Shown: positions 27,366 to 36,949 of the stretch, in pieces
Layout: each line of letters starts with the position of its first letter
Position numbering within the stretch: position 1 is the first letter of the stretch
Source: Veillonella atypica KON
Lineage (GTDB): Bacteria > Bacillota > Negativicutes > Veillonellales > Veillonellaceae
Assembly (NCBI RefSeq): GCF_002959915.1
Contig: NZ_PPDE01000008.1
Location: 434,001-498,000 of the forward strand
DNA: 64,000 bases
Direction: 5' to 3'
Notes under the pieces: generated by a model
Told to the model about the DNA's origin: nothing
Databases searched by the model: none
Seen by the model: only the letters and a program-made list of their open reading frames with translations
Translations under genes and position numbers: made by a program

Positions 27366-28335
27366 GAAAATGATTATATCCTTTCGCTTCTAATAAGCGT
27401 ATCTCTTTATCCTTAGTCACCAATTGTACCATCGGTTTTCCCTCTATAACCTCACCAATAAGCGTGATAGAACCTAACTGTTCTAATGCCTGTGAAAGTT
27501 CCTTAGGCGCTGTAAATACGAGCTGAAAATCTTCGCCGCCCAACAAGGCATAATCAACAGGATTAGTATGTAATACAGCAGCTAGTTTATATGTTTCTTC
27601 ATGCAATGGGATAAGTGCTTCATCAATGACGATTGAAACATGTGATGCCTTTGCAATTTCATTCAACTCACTACTAAGGCCATCGCTAATATCATTCATA
27701 CTGTGAATGCCTATATCTCGCAATTTTTGGCCTAATTCAATCTGTGGTTCTGGACGCTGATGTCCAATTCTCGTCATTGGATAGCCATCTAGATTATACG
27801 ATAAGGATCCTAACCCTGTTGCAGCATAACCAATATAATTAGTGACGCCCACCACATCCCCAGGTCGAGCACCACTTCGTAGTATCGCTTTACCTTTAGG
27901 CACTTCGCCTATGATAGTAATGGTCCACACCATGGGGCCATCTATACTGACCGTGTCACCGCCAATAAGATTTACATGATATCGTTGGCACTGATCCTTA
28001 ATCCCTCTATAAATTTCATCTAAAATTTGCGTGTCAATATGACCTGGTGCAGATACAGATAATACAACCTGACGTGGTATACCTCCCATAGCAGCAATAT
28101 CACTCAAATTAGCCGTCATCAAACGATATCCTACATCATAGGGCGCCATATAATGAAAGATAAAATGAACACCTTCCACCATGGTATCCGTACTTATGAG
28201 CTGATCATACCCTTCACTAGCTTTATAAATGGCACAATCATCGCCAATGCCTTGCACCACTGTCTTATTGTCATATATTGTATCCGATTCAATACTATGT
28301 ATGAAATTAAATTCACCAAGAGTTTTAAGTTCCAC
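27358..28335 (-). CDS. thiL: Thiamine-monophosphate kinase
   Basis: Phosphorylates thiamine monophosphate to the active diphosphate. 325 residues, usual size. GIGDDCAIY near residue 29, STDTMVEGVHF (about 48-58), NLSDIAAMGG (about 76-85) and GGDTV match the Mg-ATP-binding segments of ThiL/PurM-type enzymes. The start is GTG at 28335 with AGGTGATATA directly upstream. It heads the run thiL-tsaE-tsaB-rimI-tsaD. The pairing with tsa genes is common in clostridial lineages and probably has no direct functional meaning. Confidence 0.94.
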   Translation of the reverse strand: MELKTLGEFNFIHSIESDTIYDNKTVVQGIGDDCAIYKASEGYDQLISTDTMVEGVHFIFHYMAPYDVGYRLMTANLSDIAAMGGIPRQVVLSVSAPGHIDTQILDEIYRGIKDQCQRYHVNLIGGDTVSIDGPMVWTITIIGEVPKGKAILRSGARPGDVVGVTNYIGYAATGLGSLSYNLDGYPMTRIGHQRPEPQIELGQKLRDIGIHSMNDISDGLSSELNEIAKASHVSIVIDEALIPLHEETYKLAAVLHTNPVDYALLGGEDFQLVFTAPKELSQALEQLGSITLIGEVIEGKPMVQLVTKDKEIRLLEAKGYNHFHE

Positions 28336-28361
28336 TATATCACCTTTTTTATCTTATACAC

Positions 28362-28381
28362 TATATGTATTGTAACATATA
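28362..28381. promoter_or_regulatory. Palindrome upstream of thiL
   Basis: TATATGT and ACATATA, perfect 7-base arms with a 6-base centre, about 27 bases before the thiL start. It may be an operator or simply AT-rich promoter DNA. Confidence 0.35.
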
Positions 28382-28387
28382 TAAGAA

Positions 28388-28426
28388 TGCAAAAAAAATC
28401 GACCTCATCATACTGATGAGGTCGAT
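28388..28426 (-). terminator. Terminator after the GerMN gene
   Basis: ATCGACCTCATCA (28398-28410) and TGATGAGGTCGAT (28414-28426) around TAC, followed by eight T on the minus strand. Confidence 0.9.
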
Positions 28427-28433
28427 TCGTACA

Positions 28434-28994
28434 TTATTTTTTTATGAGTTGTTCCATCCGTTTAATAGGGCTATTCGTATCAAATGCACCTACAATAGGA
28501 ACCTTTTTGCCATCACATACAAAGAGCACTCCATTGATATTATCAAAAGAGGTCAATGTATTAACAATAGCAGCCATTTGCAACTTAACAGTTAAGTCGC
28601 CACCTTTACCATCAACAAAAGCTTTATTCACCTCTACAGAAGCAACTCCATCTTTAACTGTTACAGAGTTGATTTTTATCGCTTTATCAAAGATAGGATA
28701 CTTTTGTTGGCGATCAGCTTTTAACATGGCAAGCAATGCCGCCTTCGGCGTCACCTTATCTGCTGCGATATCCACGGATTGTTGTTTAACACCGGAACCA
28801 TCTTCAGTAGGAACAAAGAATACCATTTTAACGGATTCACTAGAAGTCTTAGCAGTTTCAGCATCTTTATTGACCTTGACCTCTTGGCTTACGTTTGTAG
28901 AACCTGTGTTTTGCATTTGATTGGAATTACAGCCCGCTGTAAAAGCTAGGATGCCGATACAAGCAATCACTGTTATTTGATTTCGAATATTCAT
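28434..28994 (-). CDS. GerMN-domain lipoprotein
   Basis: 186 residues. The N terminus has a short basic start, a hydrophobic stretch and the lipobox FTAGC, so the mature protein begins at Cys21 or so and is lipid-anchored. The linker to about residue 50 is low complexity. The rest is a GerMN domain (about 58-165: PKAALLAMLKADRQQKYP, INSVTVKDGVASVEVNKAFV). GerMN proteins occur in spore and cell-wall systems; here the neighbour is a peptidoglycan amidase, two bases upstream. A role in envelope remodelling is inferred from context. Confidence 0.85.
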   Translation of the reverse strand: MNIRNQITVIACIGILAFTAGCNSNQMQNTGSTNVSQEVKVNKDAETAKTSSESVKMVFFVPTEDGSGVKQQSVDIAADKVTPKAALLAMLKADRQQKYPIFDKAIKINSVTVKDGVASVEVNKAFVDGKGGDLTVKLQMAAIVNTLTSFDNINGVLFVCDGKKVPIVGAFDTNSPIKRMEQLIKK

Positions 28995-28996
28995 CC

Positions 28997-30097
28997 TTAG
29001 CCTCCAAAGTAACTAGCAATACCAGCAGCAATGCGATTAGCAAAGTCTTGTTTTGTTTGGTCGCTCTTCAAAGCACGTTCTTCATTAGGGTTAGAAATAA
29101 AGCCTAATTCTACGAGAATAGCCGGCATATTTGTATGTCTTAATACATACAAATTACCTTCTTGGATACCTCTGTCACCATTGAAGCCTGGTACATTAGC
29201 AATTTGATTTTGTACTTTTTGTGCTAAGCGAGCGTCATTACCAGTTTTAGAATAGTAGTATGTAGCAATGCCACCTACACTTGGGTTGTTGAAAGAGTTA
29301 ATATGAACACTTACAAAGGCATCTGAATTATGGGAGTTTGCTATATTAACGCGAGCACCCAACTCATCAACACCACTCGCATTAGGACCATATACATCAG
29401 CATCTGTAGTACGAGTCAGGAATACCTTAGCACCGCGAGCTTCTAAAGCTGATTTCAAATATTTAGCAATCGGTAATGTTGCACTTTTTTCTTGGAACCC
29501 TGTAGGGCCGATAGCACCTGGGTCGCTACCACCATGACCTGGATCAATAGTAATCACCTTACCGGATAATCCTCCTGATACAGAGTATATACCGGACCCT
29601 TTGCTACTTGCTGGCGCTGTAGCTGGGGATGGTTTCTTACCATAATTGATAGGTTTTGGAGCCACGCCTTTTTTCTGTACATCTACAACAATTCGATACG
29701 GCTTTTGATTGACTGTATCCTTCTTCAAAGAGAAAACCTTCACATCATTAGTATCCAATGCGGATGGAGTTTTAATCGTAACTGCCACATCTTTGCCTAC
29801 TTGTGAAAGTTGAGCTACGCTAGCAATGGAAGAATCCATATAAATAGTATTCTTCGTCGTTTTTAGCTTCGTATTCTTCAAAGTAACCGTTGTCGTTTTT
29901 CCATCTTTACTGATGGATGCTGCTGCGTTTACAGGAGTAGATAAATCCATAACCATACGTACATATGGAACAGGTGCATCAGTTCTCGTTACCCAACGAG
30001 CATCCTGTAAATTAGCAGCCTTTGCTTGACTTAACATCAGTGGTACAGCCATGAGAAAAGCAAAGCAAATTAAAAATAGTTTACGCAATACATTCAC
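28997..30097 (-). CDS. N-acetylmuramoyl-L-alanine amidase with AMIN domain
   Basis: Cuts the stem peptide from muramic acid in peptidoglycan, usually at division. 366 residues. A signal peptide (about 1-28, ending near SQAKAA) is followed by an AMIN domain (about 33-145) that localises such enzymes, a Pro/Ser linker, and an Amidase_3 zinc domain (about 178-362): IDPGHGGSDPGAIG, VSVHINSFNN and ILVELGFISNPNE carry the zinc and catalytic residues. It precedes the GerMN lipoprotein in a two-gene unit. An imperfect hairpin lies in the 160-base upstream spacer at about 30133-30168 without a U-run. Confidence 0.93.
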   Translation of the reverse strand: MNVLRKLFLICFAFLMAVPLMLSQAKAANLQDARWVTRTDAPVPYVRMVMDLSTPVNAAASISKDGKTTTVTLKNTKLKTTKNTIYMDSSIASVAQLSQVGKDVAVTIKTPSALDTNDVKVFSLKKDTVNQKPYRIVVDVQKKGVAPKPINYGKKPSPATAPASSKGSGIYSVSGGLSGKVITIDPGHGGSDPGAIGPTGFQEKSATLPIAKYLKSALEARGAKVFLTRTTDADVYGPNASGVDELGARVNIANSHNSDAFVSVHINSFNNPSVGGIATYYYSKTGNDARLAQKVQNQIANVPGFNGDRGIQEGNLYVLRHTNMPAILVELGFISNPNEERALKSDQTKQDFANRIAAGIASYFGG

Positions 30098-30256
30098 TCC
30101 AATCTAACTGACATACTTTTTGTCCAAACCATAGAGATGAGCCGATGATACTAATGTTTCGTCTCATCGTTCCAATCTATCCATAAACTAATGTTAGATT
30201 ATAGATAGATTATTTCATACAAACATGAAGATAAGTATACCGATTATACATATCTA

Positions 30257-31195
30257 TCATCGTTCTGTAGAAATTTGCCATTCATTCCCATCCGTACTAA
30301 TGTGAATACGTCCCATCGTATCTGTACGATAAATGGCGATATTGTGTTCATTCAAATGACGTAATGTCACATCATGAGGATGACCATATTTATTATATAA
30401 CCCACAAGAGATTAATGCACTCTCTGGTTTGACGGATTTTAGGAAATCTTCAGAACTACTTGTTCGTGATCCGTGATGCCCCACCTTCAAAATACGAGCA
30501 AAGAGCTTACTATTTTGCTCTTTTATAAGCCGTTGTTCTTCTTGTAATTCTGCATCACCTGTAAAGAGCATAGAAAATTTACCAAATATAAATTTACCAA
30601 CAATAGAATTATTATTTAAATCCGGTTGCCCTTTTTTATCTACTAATATATCATCCCAAGGCGCATATACTACAAATACTGCACCATAACCAAAATCAAC
30701 AGTACCACCTTTTTTTAACGTAGTGCGTTGAATATTCTTTTTCTCAATCCATTTTTCATATGTTTTATACATATTATTGTCAACAGAAATACCATCATCA
30801 TATACATGTTCTATAGGCATTGCTTTTGCAATAGCTAAAAAACCACCCATATGATCTGCATGAGGATGTGTGATGATGGCATTTTTAAGCTTTGTAACAC
30901 CGAGGTTATGTAGTTGGGCTACAATATTTTCACGATGTTCTATATCTCCCGTATCAATCATGCTATACTCATCACCAACTTTAAGAAGTATTGCATCCCC
31001 TTGGCCGATATCTAGCATATAGATGTCAACATGACCTTCTGCATTGGTTTGCTTTGTATCAATAGAATAATTAGATGATGCTGACACGGCTTGTGTAGCC
31101 GCTTTGGATACATCTGAATTCGAACAACCTGCTAGTACAAACAGTGGCACTAATAAAGCTATGAAGCATAGTAGTATTCGTTGTAATCTCGTCAT
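30257..31195 (-). CDS. ComEC/Rec2-type metallo-beta-lactamase-fold lipoprotein
   Basis: 312 residues. A lipoprotein signal with lipobox VLAGC (Cys24 or so) anchors it outside the cytoplasmic membrane. The metallo-beta-lactamase fold begins at VDIYMLDIGQGDAILLK, with the metal motif THPHADHMGG (about 108-117), FTGDAE and VGHHGSRTSSS. This stand-alone form resembles the C-terminal nuclease-like domain of ComEC without its membrane channel. A phosphodiesterase activity is inferred; the substrate is unknown. It is last in the acpS-nnr unit, four bases after nnr. Confidence 0.85.
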   Translation of the reverse strand: MTRLQRILLCFIALLVPLFVLAGCSNSDVSKAATQAVSASSNYSIDTKQTNAEGHVDIYMLDIGQGDAILLKVGDEYSMIDTGDIEHRENIVAQLHNLGVTKLKNAIITHPHADHMGGFLAIAKAMPIEHVYDDGISVDNNMYKTYEKWIEKKNIQRTTLKKGGTVDFGYGAVFVVYAPWDDILVDKKGQPDLNNNSIVGKFIFGKFSMLFTGDAELQEEQRLIKEQNSKLFARILKVGHHGSRTSSSEDFLKSVKPESALISCGLYNKYGHPHDVTLRHLNEHNIAIYRTDTMGRIHISTDGNEWQISTER

Positions 31196-31199
31196 CTAC

Positions 31200-32768
31200 C
31201 TATCCTTTCAATAACTCTTGTAGTACCAAACCAACGGATTGGCTTACATCACTTGGTGTATAGCCCCAAGGTTTTTCTTTAGCCAATATATCAGCGCTTC
31301 GACTATGTACATAGACACCTAATAAGGCCGCAGACTGTAAAGAATAACCTTGTGCTACAAAGGCAGCTATAATCCCCGTTAAACTATCACCCATTCCTCC
31401 TGTTCCCATACCAGGATTGCCTATCATATTGATATATACTTCACCGGTAGGAAAGGCAACTAAACTAGGAATTCCTTTTAAAACGAGCACTACATTATGA
31501 GCTACAGCAAATTGAATCGCTAACTCTACATAATGCTTCTCTATAAAATTAATGGATGTATCAATAAGACGGCTAAACTCGCCTAAATGAGGTGTCATAA
31601 TACAATTTTTAAACTGCATATTGCCTTCATAAGTAATAGTCTTATCCCCATGTGCATAAACATGTCCTATGGTGCCAAGAGCATATAATCCATCAGCATC
31701 GATAACCATATGTCCCGATTGTCGTTCTAACAAAGAATTTACCAATACTTTGGCGTCCTCTGTGCGTCCTAATCCAGGGCCAACGGCAACGACATCATAC
31801 GATTGTAAATTGGTGGAACCTATATTTTCTAATGGCAATACCATGACTTCTGGTATGCATTTAGACTGTACGATAGATCGCACACTATTAAGAACGGCTA
31901 ATGAAACCTTACCGGCCCCACCGTGTACAGCCGCCTCTGCGCTTATGATAGGTGCTCCTACCATTGATTCAGAACCGCCCACAATTAAAGCATTACCATT
32001 AACACCCTTATGGGCCTGTGGCATTCGATCACTAAGTTCCAATGAAGCTAAACGGTCATATAAAACATAATGAGATGTGTTAAACGGCGCCTCTGATTCT
32101 AATGCTAATTCCCAAGGCACCCCTAACGGTGCGATGATTACTGTGCCTGCCAAGGATTTGCCTGGATATAACAATAGCCCCTCTTTAATAGATCCAAATG
32201 TCACTGTCGCATCATAGGATAATGTATAATCCGAAGCCTGCCCCGTAGTGGCATCAACACCAGCGGGCACATCGATAGCCCATAGAGAAAAACCATATTG
32301 GTTGCGTTCCACATCGATATCATGTAATACAGAAGTCACAGATTCTCGTAATTCACCTTGAAAACCTGTTCCCATTAAACCTTCTACGACAACATGAACA
32401 CGAGACCAATCACTAAAACTTTCAAAAGGAACAATATCAATTCCCATGGCGCGCACCATGGTCAGTTGTTTATTAAATAGCTCACTACCATGTGATACAT
32501 TGCCTACTAATGCAATGGTAACGGGAATTCTTTGTTCTATTAAATGACGAGCCGCTACCAGTCCATCGGCTCCATTGTTACCAACACCACATACAAATAG
32601 AACCATACCTGTAAAAGGATCCTCGCGAAAACGTTCTCCTTCTACATCTACCAACGCATCGGCTATACCTCGACCTGCATTTTCCATGAGCAACTCCAAA
32701 GGCACGTGTAGATGACGCGGTACATAGGCATCAATATGTTGTGATGCTTCTCTCGTTAAACTGTACAT
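31200..32768 (-). CDS. nnr: Bifunctional NAD(P)H-hydrate epimerase / ADP-dependent dehydratase
   Basis: Repairs damaged NADH and NADPH hydrates. 522 residues. The N-terminal YjeF epimerase domain (about 1-225) has ENAGRGIAD and VCGVGNNGADGLVAARHL. The C-terminal ribokinase-like dehydratase (about 240-520) has VGPGLGR, the nucleotide-binding NPGMGTGGMGDSLTGIIAAF, and MTPHLGEFSRL. It begins three bases after acpS, a common pairing in Firmicutes. Confidence 0.94.
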   Translation of the reverse strand: MYSLTREASQHIDAYVPRHLHVPLELLMENAGRGIADALVDVEGERFREDPFTGMVLFVCGVGNNGADGLVAARHLIEQRIPVTIALVGNVSHGSELFNKQLTMVRAMGIDIVPFESFSDWSRVHVVVEGLMGTGFQGELRESVTSVLHDIDVERNQYGFSLWAIDVPAGVDATTGQASDYTLSYDATVTFGSIKEGLLLYPGKSLAGTVIIAPLGVPWELALESEAPFNTSHYVLYDRLASLELSDRMPQAHKGVNGNALIVGGSESMVGAPIISAEAAVHGGAGKVSLAVLNSVRSIVQSKCIPEVMVLPLENIGSTNLQSYDVVAVGPGLGRTEDAKVLVNSLLERQSGHMVIDADGLYALGTIGHVYAHGDKTITYEGNMQFKNCIMTPHLGEFSRLIDTSINFIEKHYVELAIQFAVAHNVVLVLKGIPSLVAFPTGEVYINMIGNPGMGTGGMGDSLTGIIAAFVAQGYSLQSAALLGVYVHSRSADILAKEKPWGYTPSDVSQSVGLVLQELLKG

Positions 32769-32771
32769 AAA

Positions 32772-33140
32772 TTACCTCTTTATGATGACCGTACTCATAG
32801 CGTACGACCGACAGTGACTAATAGAAACTATAGATTCTGTATACATTCGTTCTTGCATAATTTTTTTGAAAGCCCCCGTTATGCTAAGAGATGGAGCCCC
32901 GAATTCATCATGACACACCTCAATATCTTGCCATGAGCCGTAACGCAATCCAGTCCCCAATGCTTTCAAAAAAGCCTCTTTTGCTGCGTAAATACCTGCA
33001 TAGGATTGATAGATTCCTGTGCGTTTACTTTCACAATAAGCAATTTCACGTTCCGTATATACGCGCTGTCGAAAGCGATCTGAACGGTCTATGGCTTTTT
33101 TAATTCGATCAATTTCTATTATATCTGTGCCTAATCTCAT
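32772..33140 (-). CDS. acpS: Holo-[acyl-carrier-protein] synthase
   Basis: Attaches the 4'-phosphopantetheine arm of CoA to acyl carrier protein. 122 residues from the ATG at 33140, which has AGAGGT upstream and gives the standard MRLGTDIIEIDRIKKAI start; the frame open to 33185 is longer than the family. The Mg-binding Asp lies in GTDIIEID and the Glu in YAAKEAFLKALGTGL (about 51-65). It is the first gene of the acpS-nnr-MBL unit. Confidence 0.95.
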   Translation of the reverse strand: MRLGTDIIEIDRIKKAIDRSDRFRQRVYTEREIAYCESKRTGIYQSYAGIYAAKEAFLKALGTGLRYGSWQDIEVCHDEFGAPSLSITGAFKKIMQERMYTESIVSISHCRSYAMSTVIIKR

Positions 33141-33223
33141 ATCATAACCTCTTATATGTCGATTATCTATCTTTTTATTATACACAATTTTGTTAGATTA
33201 ATCATTGATGAAAGTACAGTCTA

Positions 33224-33988
33224 TTAATAGTTAAGCATAGTATAAATAAAAACTTTATGATTCATATTTACAGCAGCGTACATTATGTTATGACGCATAT
33301 CCATATCTTCAATTTCAAGATTTTTTGGAAAAGAAGCAATCTTAGAAACGTTTCCTGTTTTATCTACAGTAATAACGGTGGATAACGTTGCAAATATAGT
33401 TTTACCATCATTAGCAAAGGCACCATTATTATTATAATCATCATAATTAGCATCTATATCTTTAGACTGAACGAGTTGAAACTGTGATGTATAGTAATTA
33501 ATACGTCTCATAGTAGCATTTATAGGAACAATCGATATAAACTGATTCGTTTTTTTATCATAAGCTAAATTAAATACCCGTTCAGGAATCGTAATCGTAT
33601 TGCCAATACTCATAGTATCTGCATCTATTGTAGTAATGCGATGGCCATCAATCATAGCATTCGTAGTGTATAACAAATTAGTGTCTGGATTATAGGTAAG
33701 CGTATTCATATGTGCTAATACATTAGCATCACGAAACTTATAGGTTCCAACAATATCAAATGTCCTTGGATCTATCTCATATATAACTTGTCGCGTATTT
33801 TCAGAATTAATACAAGCTAGTACAAATACATCTTTTTTTGAGTTATAGCAGAATCCTTGACATTGATTGACGGAACTATCAATGGGTATCTCTTTTAACA
33901 GTTTTAAATCAACCATTGTCTTGCTAACATCTTGTTGCTGCAGTGCATATGTTATTGGTAGATAATCCATAATTTGTTGTGTGTCCAT
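33224..33988 (-). CDS. Uncharacterised protein with beta-propeller-like repeats
   Basis: About 254 residues. No signal peptide is visible from the chosen start. Repeating short strands such as VIYEIDPRTFDIVGTYKF, LTYNPDTNLLYTTNA and ITVDKTGNVSKIASFP suggest a WD40/YncE-like propeller with perhaps four or five blades. I do not recognise a specific family. The ATG at 33988 is chosen because GAGGT lies 5 bases upstream; the frame to 34054 runs through the tRNA terminator and cannot be coding there. It is a lone gene between tRNA-Leu and acpS. Confidence 0.7.
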   Translation of the reverse strand: MDTQQIMDYLPITYALQQQDVSKTMVDLKLLKEIPIDSSVNQCQGFCYNSKKDVFVLACINSENTRQVIYEIDPRTFDIVGTYKFRDANVLAHMNTLTYNPDTNLLYTTNAMIDGHRITTIDADTMSIGNTITIPERVFNLAYDKKTNQFISIVPINATMRRINYYTSQFQLVQSKDIDANYDDYNNNGAFANDGKTIFATLSTVITVDKTGNVSKIASFPKNLEIEDMDMRHNIMYAAVNMNHKVFIYTMLNY

Positions 33989-34021
33989 AGAGACCTCTAT
34001 CATTTTACTTGAATCGTATAA

Positions 34022-34058
34022 ACAAAAAACAGGTGATAAGATTACTCTTATCACCTGT
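34022..34058 (-). terminator. Terminator after tRNA-Leu
   Basis: ACAGGTGATAAG (34029-34040) and CTTATCACCTGT (34047-34058) around a short loop, followed by TTTTTTG on the minus strand. Confidence 0.85.
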
Positions 34059-34079
34059 TCAAGCGTTTCCGCTTGTAGT

Positions 34080-34163
34080 TGGTGCCGGAGGTGGGACTTG
34101 AACCCACACGGTGTTACCCGCTTGATTTTGAGTCAAGTGCGTCTGCCATTCCGCCACTCCGGC
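34080..34163 (-). tRNA. tRNA-Leu (CAA)
   Basis: Cloverleaf read by eye on the minus strand: acceptor GCCGGAG pairs with CTCCGGC, anticodon stem CTTGA/TCAAG encloses the loop CTCAAAA, so the anticodon is CAA (codon UUG). A class II variable arm and a GGTTCAAGTCC T-loop are present. CCA is encoded at 34080-34082. Confidence 0.95.
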
Positions 34164-34217
34164 GTCTCGGAACATTTGTAATTATATAGGAATAACAAAG
34201 GTCTGTCAACAAATTTT

Positions 34218-34979
34218 TTATATTTTTTCTAAAATATTTGTGAGTGTATGCATCGCCTCATCATCTTGCTGTTTCCAGGTCAAAGTAACACCTGTAATAT
34301 AACCTTTTCGAGCGTATTCAACATCTGTTGGTACGTCTTCCTTTCCACAATCCAAGTCTCCAGCCAACCAATAATAATCTTGACCTCGTGAATTAATTCT
34401 AGCATCAATTATATTACTATAGGTTTGAAGTCCTTGGCTCACCAATTTAAAATGATCCCAATCACAAATGCCGCGCAATGGAAAATTAACATTTAATAAG
34501 CCTTCAAAATTACCATTTACATAAATATTCTCAATTAATTCATGAATAAACGGATGCATTTCATGACCACGCTCAATCGAATATCGCTCTACAGATAAAG
34601 CAAGGCCAGGGATTCCATAAAAAGCACTTTCCATGGCTGCAGATACGGTTCCTGAATACAATACATCAGAACCTAAATTAAAGCCATGATTAATACCTGA
34701 AATAACAAGATCAGGCATGTCATCGGCTAATAAATAACTGAGGCCAAATTTCATACAATCAGATGGAGTTCCTGTAAGTGCATAAAGGCGAGGATTTTCA
34801 TCCTCGCCATTGTACGCATCTAATTTTAAAGGAATCTCAGTCGTCAATGCATGGGATTTAGCACTTTGTTCAGTAGCTGGTGCTACAACGGTAACACGAT
34901 AATATTGACTTAAATACGTCGCTAATTGGCGTAAGCCATCAGCTAAAATGCCATCATCGTTACACATTAAGATATGCAT
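34218..34979 (-). CDS. surE: 5'/3'-nucleotidase SurE
   Basis: Metal-dependent phosphatase acting on nucleoside monophosphates. 253 residues. The metal site is MHILMCNDDGI at the N terminus; further motifs are VVAPATEQSAKSHALT (about 34-49), TGTPSDCM, ISGINHGFNLGSDVLYSGTVSAAMES. ATG at 34979 follows AGGAGTGACT; the GTG two codons upstream is less likely. It is the last gene of the guaB-surE run. Confidence 0.95.
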   Translation of the reverse strand: MHILMCNDDGILADGLRQLATYLSQYYRVTVVAPATEQSAKSHALTTEIPLKLDAYNGEDENPRLYALTGTPSDCMKFGLSYLLADDMPDLVISGINHGFNLGSDVLYSGTVSAAMESAFYGIPGLALSVERYSIERGHEMHPFIHELIENIYVNGNFEGLLNVNFPLRGICDWDHFKLVSQGLQTYSNIIDARINSRGQDYYWLAGDLDCGKEDVPTDVEYARKGYITGVTLTWKQQDDEAMHTLTNILEKI

Positions 34980-34996
34980 AGTCACTCCTATAGATT

Positions 34997-36259
34997 CTAT
35001 TTTTTATTCTTATTCATATCTCCCATACGAGTTAATTTAACATCCTCCAAGCCAACAGCTCTTGTATGCACCGTATGAGACCATTCCTTATTATGACGAC
35101 GGAACCATCCTAAAATATTTACTGGAACCCATGAATATACAAAAATTGGATATAACAAGTAGTAAAACCAAATTTTAGGTGGTACCTTAATTTTCAACAA
35201 TACAATTAATGGGAATAGATATTGTCCAATACCAATAATTTGCCATACGGACATAGGCATAATTTGGTACAAAATATTGGTGTAAATTGGCACATATGCA
35301 TTGATATAAGAAAATACCAAATATACGGTCGTCAACAATAAGAAATAAGGCTGACTCACTTGCAAAATACCATCTAAAATGACAATATTACCTTGCTTAA
35401 TACCCGCTGCAAATAATTTAGGAATATAACGATCTGCACAATCAAATTGACCTTGTGCCCAACGCAAACGTTGTTTACAAGAAGCCATCATAGTTGTTAC
35501 TTTTTCATCATACACGATAGCATCATGAGCCCATGTCGTCTTAATACCATGTGTTAATAACTTCATAGAGAACTCCATGTCCTCCGTTAAGCTTGTACAA
35601 TCCCATCCGTATTCTTTAATAATAGATGTACGAATACACATACCCGTACCGCCAAGTGCCGTTGATAAACCAATACGATATTTGGCTAAATGCCACATAT
35701 GGTTAACCATCCAGAACATGATTGAAAAAGTACCCGCAACCCATGAATCTGTAGGGTTTTTAGAGTTAAGATACCCTTGAATAACAGATTCACCTTTTTC
35801 GAGGTGATCATTCATCTCTAACATAAATTGAGGATGTACCAAGTTGTCAGCATCAAAGATGAGGAATGCATCATATTTCCTATCCATTTTATCCACGCGG
35901 TCAAACATCCACCCCATGGCATACCCTTTACCAACCTCTTCTTTGTTGAAACGTTCGTGTACATTAGCTCCTGCGGCACTGGCCACCTCAGCCGTTTTAT
36001 CAGTACAGTTATCTGCTACAACAAAAATATCATACAAATCGTCTGGATAATCTAAACCTTTTAAGTTTTTTACGAGCTCTCCTACTACAGCCTCTTCATT
36101 ATGAGCACACACAACAATGGCGAATGAATTTTTGGGCGTATAGTTTTTATGAACTCGAGACCGCCACATACCTATAACGGCAAGTACGAAATAATAAACC
36201 ATATAAATTACGATTATTACCTGCATAGGGATCAATATCAGATTCAGTAGGTAATCCAT
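34997..36259 (-). CDS. Membrane glycosyltransferase, GT2 family
   Basis: About 420 residues. One N-terminal membrane helix (about 5-30), a cytosolic GT-A domain and four C-terminal helices (about 275-390). The sugar-nucleotide site shows AIVVCAHNEEAVV, the D-x-D in LIFDADNLV, the catalytic region LTEDMEFSMKL and QRLRWAQGQ, the QxxRW signature of processive synthases such as chitin, hyaluronan or poly-GlcNAc synthase. The polymer or lipid product cannot be told. GGAGG precedes the ATG at 36259. It lies after pssA in an envelope gene run. Confidence 0.85.
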   Translation of the reverse strand: MDYLLNLILIPMQVIIVIYMVYYFVLAVIGMWRSRVHKNYTPKNSFAIVVCAHNEEAVVGELVKNLKGLDYPDDLYDIFVVADNCTDKTAEVASAAGANVHERFNKEEVGKGYAMGWMFDRVDKMDRKYDAFLIFDADNLVHPQFMLEMNDHLEKGESVIQGYLNSKNPTDSWVAGTFSIMFWMVNHMWHLAKYRIGLSTALGGTGMCIRTSIIKEYGWDCTSLTEDMEFSMKLLTHGIKTTWAHDAIVYDEKVTTMMASCKQRLRWAQGQFDCADRYIPKLFAAGIKQGNIVILDGILQVSQPYFLLLTTVYLVFSYINAYVPIYTNILYQIMPMSVWQIIGIGQYLFPLIVLLKIKVPPKIWFYYLLYPIFVYSWVPVNILGWFRRHNKEWSHTVHTRAVGLEDVKLTRMGDMNKNKK

Positions 36260-36277
36260 AAGACAAACCTCCACAGT

Positions 36278-36949
36278 CTATTTGCGCACTATATTCAACG
36301 CCGTATTAAACAGACCAAACAACACATAACCAGTAAAAATCATAACAGCCCATGTATGCCAATCATATACCAATGCAGCAATGATGATGAGAGCAACCAA
36401 TGCGATAGCAATTTTGCTAATGCGAACTGCACTGTGACCTTTAAAGTCAGGATATTTTACTTCACTAACCATTAGGATACCAACAAGAATCATGGACACA
36501 AACAAAACTAGCTGTGGGACTTGCACACCACATAAAATATAGGTAGCCGCTAAACAACCTGCTGCTGGAATAGGAAGACCTTCAAAATAGCCGTAAACTT
36601 CATCAGTTTTAATATTAAAACGAGCTAAACGAAAAGCGCCTAAAACAGCAAAGGCTAATAACGGAATATAACCGAGCCAGCCTAGTCCTTGCAAATCATT
36701 AACATACAGCATATAAGCAGGGGCAACGCCAAATCCGACTACATCGGATAAAGAATCTAATTCACGCCCCATAGGACCTGCTACGCCTAATGCACGTGCC
36801 ACACGCCCATCTAAACCATCTGCAATCAGTGATAGTATCACACAAATAGCCGCCCCAAAGGTATTGCCCGTAGCAGACAATGTAATGCCGATAACACCAA
36901 ATGCTAAATTAGAACTAGTAAATAAATTTGGAATAACTGATTTATTCAT
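36278..36949 (-). CDS. pssA: CDP-diacylglycerol--serine O-phosphatidyltransferase
   Basis: Makes phosphatidylserine in the membrane. About 223 residues with several hydrophobic helices. The CDP-alcohol phosphotransferase signature is LIADGLDGRVARALGVAGPMGRELDSLSD (about 42-70), containing the DG-x2-AR-x8-G-x3-D-x3-D pattern. ATG at 36949 follows GGGAGG and overlaps psd by 8 bases, coupling it to the enzyme that uses its product. The longer frame to 37003 is unsupported. Confidence 0.94.
   Translation of the reverse strand: MNKSVIPNLFTSSNLAFGVIGITLSATGNTFGAAICVILSLIADGLDGRVARALGVAGPMGRELDSLSDVVGFGVAPAYMLYVNDLQGLGWLGYIPLLAFAVLGAFRLARFNIKTDEVYGYFEGLPIPAAGCLAATYILCGVQVPQLVLFVSMILVGILMVSEVKYPDFKGHSAVRISKIAIALVALIIIAALVYDWHTWAVMIFTGYVLFGLFNTALNIVRK

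Noticed and set aside
30133-30168. Hairpin upstream of the amidase
   Set aside because: Stem is interrupted and has no U-run, so it is not called as a terminator; kept only as a remark under the amidase.
33989-34054. Longer start for the propeller-like protein
   Set aside because: This segment contains half of the tRNA-Leu terminator, and the ATG at 33988 has a good ribosome site.
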